A stretch of 64,000 bases of DNA from Mucilaginibacter sp. PAMB04168 (GCF_039634365.2 NZ_CP155079.2:2914001-2978000), one strand, 5' to 3'; positions 18,531 to 27,786 are shown, counted from the first letter of the stretch. The notes: generated by a model not told the origin, from the letters alone. Program-made: numbers and translations.

Positions 18531-18576
18531 TGCTTACACTAAAAACTAAAGCAATGGCAGTCTCGTTTATTGTAGT

Positions 18577-19062
18577 ATGAGAAAGTTGATAATAGCTTTG
18601 TTAATTACTGCAACGGCAGCCACGTTTGGTTGTGAAAATTCTGCGGGTCAAAATAGTCAACCTAAAGGTGCTAAAAGCAAAGCACCGGCTGAATGGAAGA
18701 AACTTTTAAATACCAATCAATACCATATAATGGTTGAAAAAGGCACTGAAGCGCCGTTTCATAATGCTTACTATAACAACCATGAAAAGGGTGTATATGT
18801 AAGTGCTGCAACCGGCGATGTCTTATTTTCATCAGACGATAAGTTCGAAAGCGGTACCGGATGGCCGAGCTTTACCAAACCCGTAAGTCAGGGCAAAGTA
18901 GCTATTATAGAAGACAACAGCTACGGCATGACCCGGTTAGAAGTGGTTGAAAAAAGCACAGGCCTACACCTAGGTCATGTTTTTGATGATGGTCCGGAAG
19001 ACCGCGGTGGCAAAAGATACTGCATGAACTCTGGTGCTCTAAAATTCGTTAAAAAGCAATAG
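18577..19062 (+). CDS. msrB: Exported peptide-methionine (R)-S-oxide reductase lacking zinc cysteines
   Basis: A 161-residue MsrB with an N-terminal export signal and a possible lipobox at Cys19 (TFGC, imperfect). The SelR domain spans ~40-158: GTEAPFHNAYYNNHEKGVY, SGTGWPSF, HLGHVFDDGP and the catalytic RYCMNS with Cys149. The two zinc-binding CxxC pairs of the common form are replaced (Ser76/Thr79 and Glu125/Thr128). The usual resolving-Cys position in SG[C/T]GWPSF is Thr94. It repairs methionine-R-sulfoxide in proteins, here probably in the periplasm. Its last 14 bp overlap the convergent GIY-YIG gene. Confidence 0.9.
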   Translation: MRKLIIALLITATAATFGCENSAGQNSQPKGAKSKAPAEWKKLLNTNQYHIMVEKGTEAPFHNAYYNNHEKGVYVSAATGDVLFSSDDKFESGTGWPSFTKPVSQGKVAIIEDNSYGMTRLEVVEKSTGLHLGHVFDDGPEDRGGKRYCMNSGALKFVKKQ

Positions 19063-19405
19063 GGCGCTTGGCAGTACCTAAAGATGGTCTTAAGTAAGGG
19101 CGCTTTCTCATATTGCTTTCCAATTTCAAACCAACGGTAAGATCTATCCAATCGGCATTAACTAACCTTATTAGTTTTTCTTTTTGGGCGCGGGTGAAAG
19201 TACTCATGAATTTAAAGCGTTCCATAGCTTGCTCCTCGTTATTTATCTCTTCAAAATATACCAAACGGTTTAATTGCTGCGCCTTGTCAAAAAACAAAGT
19301 AGGCATATCACGATAAAACTGTAAGGTCTTCATCAAGTCAGAGCAAAGACCTACGTGTAGATTAGTACGATTTCTGTCTGTGATGATATAAATGTAGTTC
19401 TTCAT
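19049..19405 (-). CDS. GIY-YIG domain protein
   Basis: A 118-residue protein with a GIY-YIG-like fold: an N-terminal YIYIITD strand pair, LHVGLCSDL in place of the YIG box, and the LVYFEEINNEEQAMER helix typical of small YhbQ-type family members. The YIG tyrosine is replaced by His, so nuclease activity is uncertain. It is convergent with and overlaps msrB by 14 bp, and is divergent from the S24 repressor gene; the 84-bp gap between them holds TTACTAA operator repeats. Such proteins may act in DNA repair; no target is known. Confidence 0.7.
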   Translation of the reverse strand: MKNYIYIITDRNRTNLHVGLCSDLMKTLQFYRDMPTLFFDKAQQLNRLVYFEEINNEEQAMERFKFMSTFTRAQKEKLIRLVNADWIDLTVGLKLESNMRKRPYLRPSLGTAKRPIAF

Positions 19406-19436
19406 CTGATAATAAATTTTGCTGAATGAAATATTG

Positions 19437-19478
19437 TTACTAATTTTATGAGCATAAATTTACTAACAAATTTAGTAA
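19437..19478. promoter_or_regulatory. Operator-like TTACTAA repeats
   Basis: Three copies of one heptamer: TTACTAA at 19437-19443 and 19460-19466, and its inverse TTAGTAA at 19472-19478. The last two form a palindrome with a 5-nt centre. They lie directly upstream of the S24 repressor's preferred start (19490) and in the divergent gap with the GIY-YIG gene. Confidence 0.55.
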
Positions 19479-19489
19479 TTCCAAATTTT

Positions 19490-20263
19490 ATGTCAATTAT
19501 TTCAGCAAATATTAAATTTCTCAGAAAGAAGAAAGGCCTTACACAACAGCAGTTTGCTGATGAAATAGGTATAAAAAGATCATTAGTGGGCGCTTATGAA
19601 GAAGATCGTGCAGATCCTAAATATGATTTACTAAAAAAAATAGCATCTTATTTTGAAATTAGTATTGATGACTTTATAAACGAAACCATTAACGAAAAAT
19701 GGGCACCTAAACCAAAAGGCAATCCGGCCAATCTTCGTATTTTAAGTATATCAGTTGACAAGGAAGACAATGAAAATATAGAAATGGTGCCGGTTAAAGC
19801 AAGCGCCGGTTACCTAAATGGTTATGCAGATCCCGAGTACGTAGCAGCACTGCCAAAATTCTACTTACCCATGTTTAAGCAGGGAACTTTCAGGGCGTTT
19901 GAGATAAAAGGCGATTCTATGCTACCCCTGCCTTCGGGCTCTGTTATTATAGGCGAGTATGTAGAAAACTGGGCCGATGTAAAAGCAGGCGAAACTTATG
20001 TGATACTTTCAAAAACAGAAGGTGTAGTATATAAACGTGTTGGTAACAAATACCGGGATAATAAGAAACTAAAATTACTTTCCGACAATCCGGTTTATGA
20101 ACCCTATGAAATTAACGGTGAGGATATACTGGAAATTTGGAAAGCCAAAGCTTATTTATCCACTCAACTCCCTACACCAACACCGGAACCGAGCATTGAA
20201 AACTTAACAAGCATGATGGCCGAGATGCAGAAATCGATCTCCCGTTTACAAAGCAACAATTAA
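19490..20263 (+). CDS. XRE-HTH / S24 peptidase (LexA/CI-like) repressor
   Basis: About 257 residues from the ATG at 19490. The longer frame from 19448 would place the operator repeats inside the gene, so I reject it. The N-terminal HTH is FLRKKKGLTQQQFADEIG. A S24 peptidase domain follows, with Ser143 in KGDSML, Lys182 in VVYKR and an Ala106-Gly107 bond in KASAGYL as the presumed self-cleavage site. Such proteins repress genes until DNA damage or another stress triggers autoproteolysis. The upstream TTACTAA repeats suggest autoregulation. No linked DNA polymerase or phage genes are visible. Confidence 0.85.
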   Translation: MSIISANIKFLRKKKGLTQQQFADEIGIKRSLVGAYEEDRADPKYDLLKKIASYFEISIDDFINETINEKWAPKPKGNPANLRILSISVDKEDNENIEMVPVKASAGYLNGYADPEYVAALPKFYLPMFKQGTFRAFEIKGDSMLPLPSGSVIIGEYVENWADVKAGETYVILSKTEGVVYKRVGNKYRDNKKLKLLSDNPVYEPYEINGEDILEIWKAKAYLSTQLPTPTPEPSIENLTSMMAEMQKSISRLQSNN

Positions 20264-20272
20264 GTTACAAGC

Positions 20273-20302
20273 TTGATTTTAAACCTATAGCGAATATCTT
20301 TA
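20273..20302 (+). promoter_or_regulatory. Promoter TTGA-N18-TATCTTTA
   Basis: TTGA at 20273-20276 and TATCTTTA at 20295-20302, one base off TAnnTTTG, upstream of the Spy-like gene (start 20328). Confidence 0.45.
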
Positions 20303-20327
20303 TCAAAAACTAAACAAACTTAAAAAA

Positions 20328-20732
20328 ATGAAAAAGATCTTATTAGTGTGCTGCTTCGTTTTAGGAATCAGTGCAGTTAGCTTCGCCCAAGGCGGTGGTG
20401 GCGGCAGAATGGGAAGAAGCCCTGAAGAACAGGCTAAAAGTTTACAAACACAATTGAAGCTTACAGATGACCAGACCGCAAAAGTGTTGGCTATTTACCA
20501 AACGCAGCGTAAAGCTATGGATAGCCTGAGAACAGCAAGCAATGGCGACTTTCAATCTATGCGTACCGCAATGGGACCAATGATGGAAGCCAACAACACC
20601 AAAATTAAGGCTATTTTGACTACAGAGCAGAAAGAAGCCTATGATAAAATGCTTGCCGAAAGAATGAACAGACAACGTCAGGGCGGCGGCCAAGGCGGTG
20701 GCGGCGGCACCCCTCCTCCAACACAAAAATAA
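20328..20732 (+). CDS. Small exported LTxxQ (Spy/CpxP-like) protein
   Basis: A 134-residue protein with a signal peptide (MKKILLVCCFVLGISAVSFAQ). The mature part has the paired motifs LTDDQTAKVLAIY and LTTEQKEAYDKM, spaced as in Spy/CpxP-type periplasmic chaperones and in similar Bacteroidota proteins, and lies between a Gly/Arg-rich start (GGGGGRMGRS) and a Gly/Gln/Pro-rich tail. A role in periplasmic protein folding or metal sensing is plausible but not shown. It is followed by a terminator. Confidence 0.7.
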   Translation: MKKILLVCCFVLGISAVSFAQGGGGGRMGRSPEEQAKSLQTQLKLTDDQTAKVLAIYQTQRKAMDSLRTASNGDFQSMRTAMGPMMEANNTKIKAILTTEQKEAYDKMLAERMNRQRQGGGQGGGGGTPPPTQK

Positions 20733-20743
20733 AACAATAGAGA

Positions 20744-20767
20744 AGCGGCAATAAGTCGCTTTTTTTA
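20744..20767 (+). terminator. Intrinsic terminator after the Spy-like gene
   Basis: AGCGGC with GTCGCT (one G-U pair), AATAA loop, then a T-run. It also separates this gene from bioF. Confidence 0.7.
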
Positions 20768-20788
20768 TTTTAGCAAAAATTTAATTTA

Positions 20789-21898
20789 TTGACGCCGTAT
20801 CAATTCATACAAAATAAGTTGGCAGACCGTGCTTTGGCGGACAGTTTGCGGCAGCTACGCTTACCAAGCGATGCAATTGATTTTTATTCAAATGATTATC
20901 TTGGCTTTGCCAGATCCAAAGAGCTAACCGAATTGATAGAAGATGAGGTTTCAAGACATCTTCCTGTTTTAAACGGCTCTACCGGATCACGCCTATTGGC
21001 AGGCAACACGGCGTATGCAGAAAATTTAGAAAATACTATAGCGCATTACCATAAAGCAGAAGCGGCTCTATTTTTCAATTCCGGGTACGATGCCAATTTG
21101 GGTATATTATCAAGCCTGCCTCAACGCGGAGACACTGTAATACACGACGAGCTTGCACACGCATCTATAATAGACGGTATCAGGCTAAGCCATGCCAATC
21201 GCTATAGCTTCAATCATAACAATCTTGAAGGTTTGGCAGGAAAGCTTAAAAGTGCAAAAGGAATATGTTATGTTGTGGTAGAAAGCGTCTACTCCATGGA
21301 TGGCGACTTAGCGCCTTTAGCAGACATAGTAACGTTATGTAAGGCACACAACGCCTCATTAATAGTAGATGAGGCACACGCTCTCGGCGTTTTTGATAAG
21401 GGACTTGTTAACCAAATGAATCTGCAAGATGATGTCTTTGCGCGTGTAGTCACATTTGGAAAAGCTTTAGGCACTCATGGAGCAGTAGTACTAGGCACTA
21501 GTGTGTTGCGCAATTATTTAATTAACTTTGCCAGGTCGTTTATCTACACAACGGCTGCTCCTTTCCATCAGTTAGCCTCTGTAAAGGCAGGATATAAATT
21601 GCTGGAAGGATCGCAAAAAACCATTGCCCAACTTAAACAAAACATTTCAACTTACGCTGAGATGATGGTTGAAGCCGGTTATGTTTCTAATACCAGCGCC
21701 ATCCAGACAGTAAAAGTTGGAGGCAATGAAATGACAAAAGCTTTTGCAGACAAGCTCCAAAAAGCCGGGCTAGATGTTAGGCCTATTCTAAGTCCAACTG
21801 TGCCGGCTGGCACCGAAAGGTTAAGAATATGCCTGCACGCATTCAATAAAACTGATGAGATCGAACAACTAGTTGCATCTATTAAGACATTACGCTGA
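20789..21898 (+). CDS. bioF: 8-amino-7-oxononanoate synthase
   Basis: A 369-residue PLP enzyme of biotin synthesis that condenses pimeloyl-ACP/CoA with alanine. The landmarks are FYSNDYLGFA, NGSTGSRLLAGN, VVESVYSMDGD, VDEAHALGVFD and the PLP lysine in TFGKALGTHG (Lys225). No ATG precedes the conserved core, so I take the TTG at 20789 as start, which gives the normal length of the family. It is 2 nt upstream of bioD and probably co-transcribed with it. BioA and BioB are not in the window. Confidence 0.93.
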   Translation: MTPYQFIQNKLADRALADSLRQLRLPSDAIDFYSNDYLGFARSKELTELIEDEVSRHLPVLNGSTGSRLLAGNTAYAENLENTIAHYHKAEAALFFNSGYDANLGILSSLPQRGDTVIHDELAHASIIDGIRLSHANRYSFNHNNLEGLAGKLKSAKGICYVVVESVYSMDGDLAPLADIVTLCKAHNASLIVDEAHALGVFDKGLVNQMNLQDDVFARVVTFGKALGTHGAVVLGTSVLRNYLINFARSFIYTTAAPFHQLASVKAGYKLLEGSQKTIAQLKQNISTYAEMMVEAGYVSNTSAIQTVKVGGNEMTKAFADKLQKAGLDVRPILSPTVPAGTERLRICLHAFNKTDEIEQLVASIKTLR

Positions 21899-21900
21899 TC

Positions 21901-22512
21901 ATGGAAAGAAAACCTTTATTTATAACCGGTATTGGAACTGATGTAGGTAAAACTATAGTTTCGGCTATATTAGTAGAAAAGCTCAAAGCCGACTACTGGA
22001 AACCAGTACAATCAGGCGATCTCAATAATAGTGATACCATGAAGGTGCAAAGTTTTGTTTCAAATACAATCTCAAAATTCCACCCTGAAGCCTACAAGCT
22101 AACCCAACCTTATTCGCCACATAAATCTGCAAGCATAGATGGTGTTGTAATTGATATATATAAATTCCAACTTCCCGAAACAACCAATCAGCTAATTATA
22201 GAAGGAGCTGGTGGCTTAATGGTTCCTCTCAACAATGAGCATTATGTTGTGGACCTGATCGAAAAGTTTGGTGCCGAAGTTGTTCTGGTGGTGAAACACT
22301 ACCTCGGTAGTATCAACCATACGTTACTCTCGTTGGAGTTGTTGAAGCAAAAAAAAATCAAAGTCAGGGCTTTGATTTTTAATGGAGAAGAAGATGAATA
22401 TTCGGAAAGTATTATTAAGCTATCACTAAATGTACCGGCTTATAGAGTTAGCTTTCTTAATGTAATTGATCAAGAAAGCGTACAATATGCTGGTAATCAT
22501 ATTGAATTGTAG
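21901..22512 (+). CDS. bioD: Dethiobiotin synthetase
   Basis: A 203-residue ATP-dependent enzyme that closes the ureido ring of dethiobiotin. The P-loop GIGTDVGKT (residues ~10-18), KPVQSGD and EGAGGLMVPLN match the family, and the length is normal (~200-225). It follows bioF after 2 nt. Its 3' end overlaps the convergent unknown gene by 16 bp. Confidence 0.92.
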   Translation: MERKPLFITGIGTDVGKTIVSAILVEKLKADYWKPVQSGDLNNSDTMKVQSFVSNTISKFHPEAYKLTQPYSPHKSASIDGVVIDIYKFQLPETTNQLIIEGAGGLMVPLNNEHYVVDLIEKFGAEVVLVVKHYLGSINHTLLSLELLKQKKIKVRALIFNGEEDEYSESIIKLSLNVPAYRVSFLNVIDQESVQYAGNHIEL

Positions 22513-23177
22513 TAGGTAATAAGCTTAGTCAAATCTGTGTCTTTCTTTAAATTTAAATTGTTCTCTTTAATATATGCTTCAAGTAAATCTTTCTTGTCTG
22601 GTAAGGCAAGAAGCACACTTTTTTTGTCGTTTTTTATCTGTATAGTTGCAGTTGATGTAACGATGTAGTATCTTACGTTTTCGACAAAAGTTTTGGTAAT
22701 TGTTGCAGAACCATACATTTTGTTCTCCGCAACTTTTTTAAATACCTTTTTTAACAACTGCGCCTTGCCTTCGGCCAAAACTTCAAAATAAGCATCAAAT
22801 GAGAAGTCAGGTATGCCGTTGTAACCGTTTTTAAAATGCGCCGGAGAAGTCACGTCTTTGCCAACATTAAACGTAAATTCTCTAACTGGCTTAGTAAATG
22901 ACATCGTTTCTCCATTTTGAGCCTTGAAATATAGTTTGTCTTCGACAATATCAAACTTTAAATCCACGTCTTTTATTACAGACTTATCGCTCAAAGTTAT
23001 TACAGCAGGATGCCAACCTTCTTTGAAATAGTATGGCGAACCTTCTACCTCCACGTAACTGTTAGGCTTAACCGGGTTTCCGAAAACATCCGCAAGTACT
23101 TGACTGTGGGCAGTTAGAGTCTGTAACATGCCAGCGAACATTAACGCTATTAACAATTTAGCTTTTCTTGTGATCAT
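22497..23177 (-). CDS. Exported protein of unknown function
   Basis: A 226-residue protein with a signal peptide (MITRKAKLLIALMFAGML, cleavage near AHSQ, residue ~26). The mature part is rich in beta strands and charged residues (DKSVIKDVDLKFDIVEDK) with no transmembrane segment. I do not recognise a family. It overlaps the end of bioD by 16 bp in convergent orientation and lies downstream of, but separated by a terminator from, the SusD gene on the same strand. Confidence 0.6.
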   Translation of the reverse strand: MITRKAKLLIALMFAGMLQTLTAHSQVLADVFGNPVKPNSYVEVEGSPYYFKEGWHPAVITLSDKSVIKDVDLKFDIVEDKLYFKAQNGETMSFTKPVREFTFNVGKDVTSPAHFKNGYNGIPDFSFDAYFEVLAEGKAQLLKKVFKKVAENKMYGSATITKTFVENVRYYIVTSTATIQIKNDKKSVLLALPDKKDLLEAYIKENNLNLKKDTDLTKLITYYNSI

Positions 23178-23218
23178 ATCAACACATTATTTTCACTAAT
23201 ATACAATTTATGAAAACA

Positions 23219-23246
23219 AAAAAGGCCTCACAATGGAGGCCTTTTT
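23219..23246 (-). terminator. Terminator of the susC-susD operon
   Basis: Perfect 11-bp stem (23219-23229 with 23236-23246, AAGGCCTC core) with a 6-nt loop and T-runs on both strands. Confidence 0.85.
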
Positions 23247-23261
23247 GTATAACACGCTTAA

Positions 23262-24659
23262 TTAGTAACCCGGGTTATTTGGTAAGATATTAGGATTAGC
23301 GAACACCTCTGGTTGAGGTATTGGCAACCTGTAATTTCTATCTGTCGGGTTAAGAGTTTTAGGAATTGTTGGTTCTGTTAAGTCCCTGTTGTCACGCACG
23401 ATTGGAAGATTTTTTCTTTTCAAATCGAAGTAACGATGGCCTTCAGCAAACAGTTCTTTAAACCGCTCCGTCAAAATCGTAGATTCTGCATCTGCCTGAC
23501 TTGCAAAAGCAATATTGGTATAGCCAGTTATACGTGCAGCTCTCAAAGTGTTTAAATCGCTAGCAGAGCTGGTAAGATTATTTTTCTGTTCGTAAGCTTC
23601 CGCCCTAATCAAGTACATTTCACCTGTTCTAAACACTTTAGTGTTGTTGAACTTATTACTGGTACCTGAACCAGCATATTTGTTAACCAACCATTGCTCC
23701 CTAGTTGCAGGAAGTGTTAAGTCTTGCTTAATGTAAGCATTATACCTTACGTCATTGGTTTTATCAAACAGATCAATAAGTTTAAATGACGGTGAATAAA
23801 ACACATCGTTATTTGTATCACGATACAGTAAACCGATATAAGAAGTATTGCTTGTACGCTTAATCGTGAATACAACCTCGGCTTGTGACGCATCAGTCCA
23901 GATTGAAGGAAACTGTGTACGTGTAGCTAATGGAGAGGCGGCTATAACCTCAGAAGAGTAAGTTATAGCGTCATCCCAATTTTTTTCATATAACGCTACT
24001 CGGGCTTGAGTAGCGCTTACAGCTAAACGAGTCATCCGGGTGTTATCGGTAAAAGTAGTAGGAATTAAACCTTTTGCTGCAGTTAAGTCTGTTTTCACAG
24101 CAGCTACAACCTCAGCAAAAGTATTCCTTTTAGGTTGGCCGAGCACATCAGATTTAGTGATTACAGGCACACCCAATGCTGTAGCATCGTAATTGGCAGC
24201 GTAATTTCTCAACAACTCAAAATGACAAAAGCCTCTTAGAGCATACAGTTCACCTTTTTGTCTGTCAATAGTTACTTTATCACCTGGAACGTTATCAATG
24301 GCCTCTAAAACACGATTTACACGATCTATAACTAGATATAAGTTAAACCAAGCTGCTGTGGCGTTACCAGAAGTTCCATCAAACTGCCATCTCTGTTCTG
24401 AATAAAAGTTACGGGGACCATTGTCCAGAGCTGATCTTACCTCATCAGTTAGTACCGAGTTAACAAGAATTGAGTTATCGTAGCTTAAAGCAGCGTAAGC
24501 ACCTACAATACCAGATTCTATATTAGCACTGGTTAGATAAGCATTTGCTGAAGTAATGTTATCAGATGGCAACAAGTCAATATTTTTCTTGCAACCAACT
24601 GTAGTTGTTATAAGACCTGCTATAAACAGGGCTTTTAAATACTTTGTTGAATATGTCAT
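23262..24659 (-). CDS. SusD/RagB-family nutrient-binding lipoprotein
   Basis: A 465-residue outer-membrane lipoprotein. The signal ends in a lipobox-like TTVGC (Cys23). SusD landmarks are visible: IVGAYAALSYDN early, LRGFCHFELLRNYA (TPR-like helix), TRLAVSATQARVALYEKNWDDAI, GEMYLIRAEAYEQ, ILTERFKELFAEGHRYFDLKR and the C-terminal LPIPQPEVFANPNI. It caps the SusC barrel and captures the ligand. The length is at the short end for the family. The ligand is unknown: no glycoside hydrolase is linked. Confidence 0.93.
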   Translation of the reverse strand: MTYSTKYLKALFIAGLITTTVGCKKNIDLLPSDNITSANAYLTSANIESGIVGAYAALSYDNSILVNSVLTDEVRSALDNGPRNFYSEQRWQFDGTSGNATAAWFNLYLVIDRVNRVLEAIDNVPGDKVTIDRQKGELYALRGFCHFELLRNYAANYDATALGVPVITKSDVLGQPKRNTFAEVVAAVKTDLTAAKGLIPTTFTDNTRMTRLAVSATQARVALYEKNWDDAITYSSEVIAASPLATRTQFPSIWTDASQAEVVFTIKRTSNTSYIGLLYRDTNNDVFYSPSFKLIDLFDKTNDVRYNAYIKQDLTLPATREQWLVNKYAGSGTSNKFNNTKVFRTGEMYLIRAEAYEQKNNLTSSASDLNTLRAARITGYTNIAFASQADAESTILTERFKELFAEGHRYFDLKRKNLPIVRDNRDLTEPTIPKTLNPTDRNYRLPIPQPEVFANPNILPNNPGY

Positions 24660-24670
24660 TTTCGTTATTA

Positions 24671-27600
24671 TTATAAGTTAACACTTAAACCAAAAGTATA
24701 AGTTCTAGGTGTTGGGTACTCGAAAGACGCCAAGTTGTTGCTGTCTTCAGGATCGAAACCAGTCCACTTTGTCCAAGTATAAAGGTTTTGCGCTTGTGCA
24801 AATATTCTTATGCCAGAGATGTACTTCAATTTTTGAACTATACTTTTTGGAAGTGCATAGCTCAAATTCAAGTTTCTGAAACGAACAAAAGAAGCATCTT
24901 GAACATCAGACGAATTAAATTGTCTTTGTGAACCTGGGCGACCAATATTGGTAATTTGGCCAGGCGCAGTCCATACTGTACTTACCTCACTTGTCATACC
25001 ATAAGACTGTATGTTAGTAGGGTTGTTTAAGAAGAACGATTGGTTATTAAAACGCGCAAACTGTTGTGCGTAGCTAAATAACGTGGTTAAGTATAAACCT
25101 TTATAGTTAGCATTTAAGCCAAAACCACCTTGGTAAGGCGCATAAAAAGTGCCGAACTCTGCAACACTCTGAGTAGTAGCGTTATAAGTAGTTGTTGTGC
25201 TACCATCACGGTTGTAATATAGGTAGTTACCTGTTTGAGGATCAACACCAGCCGATTTTGGAATGTAGTGTGATCCTAATGGAAGACCTACTCGGATAAT
25301 AGATGTACCTGATTCAAACTGATTCACTTGACCTAAGTCAGTAATACGGTTTTTGTTGTAGGCAAAGTTAGAGAACAAAGAGACAGTCCAGTCGTTGCTT
25401 TTAATAACATCACCCTCAACTTGAAACTCGATACCTTTGTTTTTCATCTTACCAGCATTTGTTGACACAGAACCAAAACCTGAAGTGGCAGAAAGCTGCT
25501 GCTGAACAAACAGATTGTAGGTGTCTTTATTATAAACGTCAACAGTGGTTCTTACTCTGTTTTTCAGGAAGCTAAAATCAAAGCCAATATTGGTTTGTTT
25601 GGTAAACTCCCAGTTGTAAGCAGGATTGCCTGGCGTGCTTGGAGCAATACCAGCTGTGCCAGCATAAGAAGTGGTACCATACAAAGCCAGGAAGCCAAAG
25701 TTACCAGCAGTACCGGTTGTACCGAAAGGCGTAGCTGTGGTACCATAACTTGCACGGAAACGTAGAACATCAATCCACTTTACATCTTCTAAGAAGCTTT
25801 CTTTTTTGGCATTCCAGTTACCACTAATTGAATAAAAACTGTGATACCTGTTTATCGCTGGAACTTGGGACGAGCCGTCACGACGATAGGAAACCTGCAA
25901 AGTGTACTTATCATTATAAGTGTCCTTGAATATACCAATGATCGAATTGATACCATTTTGTGTCTTGCCACCGCCAACAGTAGGAATTAAGTTATTGGTA
26001 TTGTTACCTGCCGTGATGCCAGCTGGTGTGTTCAGCAATGATGGGTTGATACCATAACCGGTATAGTTAAATGATAACAGTCGGTTTCTGATCGTTTCAA
26101 ATAATGCAGTACCAAATACCTCGTGTTTACCAAAAGTATTGATATACTGGAAACCAGATGTCTGTATTAACTGTAAGTTTCTTGAATTACCAGTGCTATA
26201 TGAACCTTGGCCACCATTTGTGGTTTGTGAACCTTGTAAAGTTAAAGGATATACACCTGATTCATTCACTGTCTCACGGAAGTCTACACCCAACGTGGTT
26301 TTAGCCGAAAATCCTTTAAAGAATTCATATGAAAGGTTTAAACCAATAGTTTCTTTAAGTTGATTGTTTTTAAGAAAAGTATTGTCAATGCGTGACAAAG
26401 CATTCGAACCTAAACGGCTATCAAATAATGGAAAGTTCAAACTTGAAGCCGGCTGACCTGTCCATGTTGACGTTATTACATTACCATTTGCGCCGTAAGG
26501 ATTCTCGTAAGGTAAACCTAAATAGGCCGCAGCAAACGGATTTGCTAACGTTATTGAACCTTCAGACTCAATAAAATTAGATTTAGACCAACCTATACCT
26601 GATTGTAAGCCTAATTTAAATTTACCAGCTGTGTGATCCAAGTTGAAACGCAAATTGTAACGATCTAATTTAGACCTAATGGCAACACCTTCTTGTGAAT
26701 AATATGAAAGTGCAGTATAAAATCTGGTATTCTCATTACCGCCATTAGCACTCACCTGATGACTTTGAAAGCTACCTGTACGGAAAAACAAATCATCCCA
26801 CTTTGTATTGATATTGTTCAAAGAATCCAGGAAACGCGCCTTTTGAGCTGCTGTTAAGGTTGATGTAACACCAGCAATACTTACCCTAACATCGGCAGTA
26901 TTATCTGGAGACAAAGTGTAGCCTGGACCACTCTTAAGCGTACGCTGTAATGCAAGTTGCTCTTGGCTACTCAACATGTCAAACTTTGTACTGCTTCTTT
27001 GTGAAAAACCGCCTTGCACGTCATAAGTAAACTGAGTTTTGCCAGCTTTACCCCTTTTGGTTGTTATAACCAATACACCATTTGCACCCCTAGATCCATA
27101 AACGGACGTGGCAGCAGCATCTTTCAAAACGTCAACACTCTCAAAATCGTTGGGATTCAGTGTTGAAAATACGCTTGATTCTACCGGTATACCGTCAATG
27201 ATATATAAAGGTGTTATGCTACCGCTAATAGACGTCTGACCACGGATGTACACGTTAGCTACAGCTCCCGGCTGACCAGTACCTGCTAAAACAGATAAGC
27301 CCGGAACACGGCCTTGTAAAATTTGATCAAAAGACCCAATTGGAACGTCGTTAATCTTGTCAGAACTAACTTTTGTTGTAGCACTTGTAGATCTCTCTCT
27401 TGATGTTGCACTGTATGAACCATTCACAACAACTTCGTTCATCTGACGAATATCGCCCACTAGAACTACATTGATCGATGTGCGGTTACCGATTGCTATA
27501 GTTTGCGGTGAATAACCAACATAAGCAACAATTAGGTTAGAAGCACCTGTAGGAACGTCAATGGAAAAGTTTCCGTTTGCGTCAGATTGAGTGCCTAAAG

Positions 27601-27748
27601 TGGAATTAGAGACTTTGATACTAGCACCAATAATGGGTAAACCATCATCACTACTAGTTACCTTACCTGTAATTTTCCTGGTTTGAGCCAATGCAGATTC
27701 AACCACGCATACGGCCAAAACAAGAAGAATAAGTAAAATTTTCTTCAT
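24671..27748 (-). CDS. SusC/RagA-family TonB-linked outer-membrane transporter
   Basis: A 1025-residue TonB-dependent receptor. Signal peptide (cleavage near SALAQ, residue ~22), a carboxypeptidase-regulatory-like domain (~25-105, IIGASIKVSNSTLGTQSDANG), the plug (VYIRGQTSISG, PLYIIDGIPVE, SVYGSRGANGVLVITTKRGK) and then a beta barrel with the SusC-specific YNWEFTKQTNIGFDF and a C-terminal RTYTFGLSVNL. It imports a ligand, usually a glycan or peptide, together with SusD, which starts 11 nt downstream of it. No FecI/FecR regulators are adjacent. A 22-bp palindrome lies upstream. Confidence 0.95.
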   Translation of the reverse strand: MKKILLILLVLAVCVVESALAQTRKITGKVTSSDDGLPIIGASIKVSNSTLGTQSDANGNFSIDVPTGASNLIVAYVGYSPQTIAIGNRTSINVVLVGDIRQMNEVVVNGSYSATSRERSTSATTKVSSDKINDVPIGSFDQILQGRVPGLSVLAGTGQPGAVANVYIRGQTSISGSITPLYIIDGIPVESSVFSTLNPNDFESVDVLKDAAATSVYGSRGANGVLVITTKRGKAGKTQFTYDVQGGFSQRSSTKFDMLSSQEQLALQRTLKSGPGYTLSPDNTADVRVSIAGVTSTLTAAQKARFLDSLNNINTKWDDLFFRTGSFQSHQVSANGGNENTRFYTALSYYSQEGVAIRSKLDRYNLRFNLDHTAGKFKLGLQSGIGWSKSNFIESEGSITLANPFAAAYLGLPYENPYGANGNVITSTWTGQPASSLNFPLFDSRLGSNALSRIDNTFLKNNQLKETIGLNLSYEFFKGFSAKTTLGVDFRETVNESGVYPLTLQGSQTTNGGQGSYSTGNSRNLQLIQTSGFQYINTFGKHEVFGTALFETIRNRLLSFNYTGYGINPSLLNTPAGITAGNNTNNLIPTVGGGKTQNGINSIIGIFKDTYNDKYTLQVSYRRDGSSQVPAINRYHSFYSISGNWNAKKESFLEDVKWIDVLRFRASYGTTATPFGTTGTAGNFGFLALYGTTSYAGTAGIAPSTPGNPAYNWEFTKQTNIGFDFSFLKNRVRTTVDVYNKDTYNLFVQQQLSATSGFGSVSTNAGKMKNKGIEFQVEGDVIKSNDWTVSLFSNFAYNKNRITDLGQVNQFESGTSIIRVGLPLGSHYIPKSAGVDPQTGNYLYYNRDGSTTTTYNATTQSVAEFGTFYAPYQGGFGLNANYKGLYLTTLFSYAQQFARFNNQSFFLNNPTNIQSYGMTSEVSTVWTAPGQITNIGRPGSQRQFNSSDVQDASFVRFRNLNLSYALPKSIVQKLKYISGIRIFAQAQNLYTWTKWTGFDPEDSNNLASFEYPTPRTYTFGLSVNL

Positions 27749-27786
27749 TTGTTAATTGTTTGAGTTAATAAAATAGTTTTCAGGAG

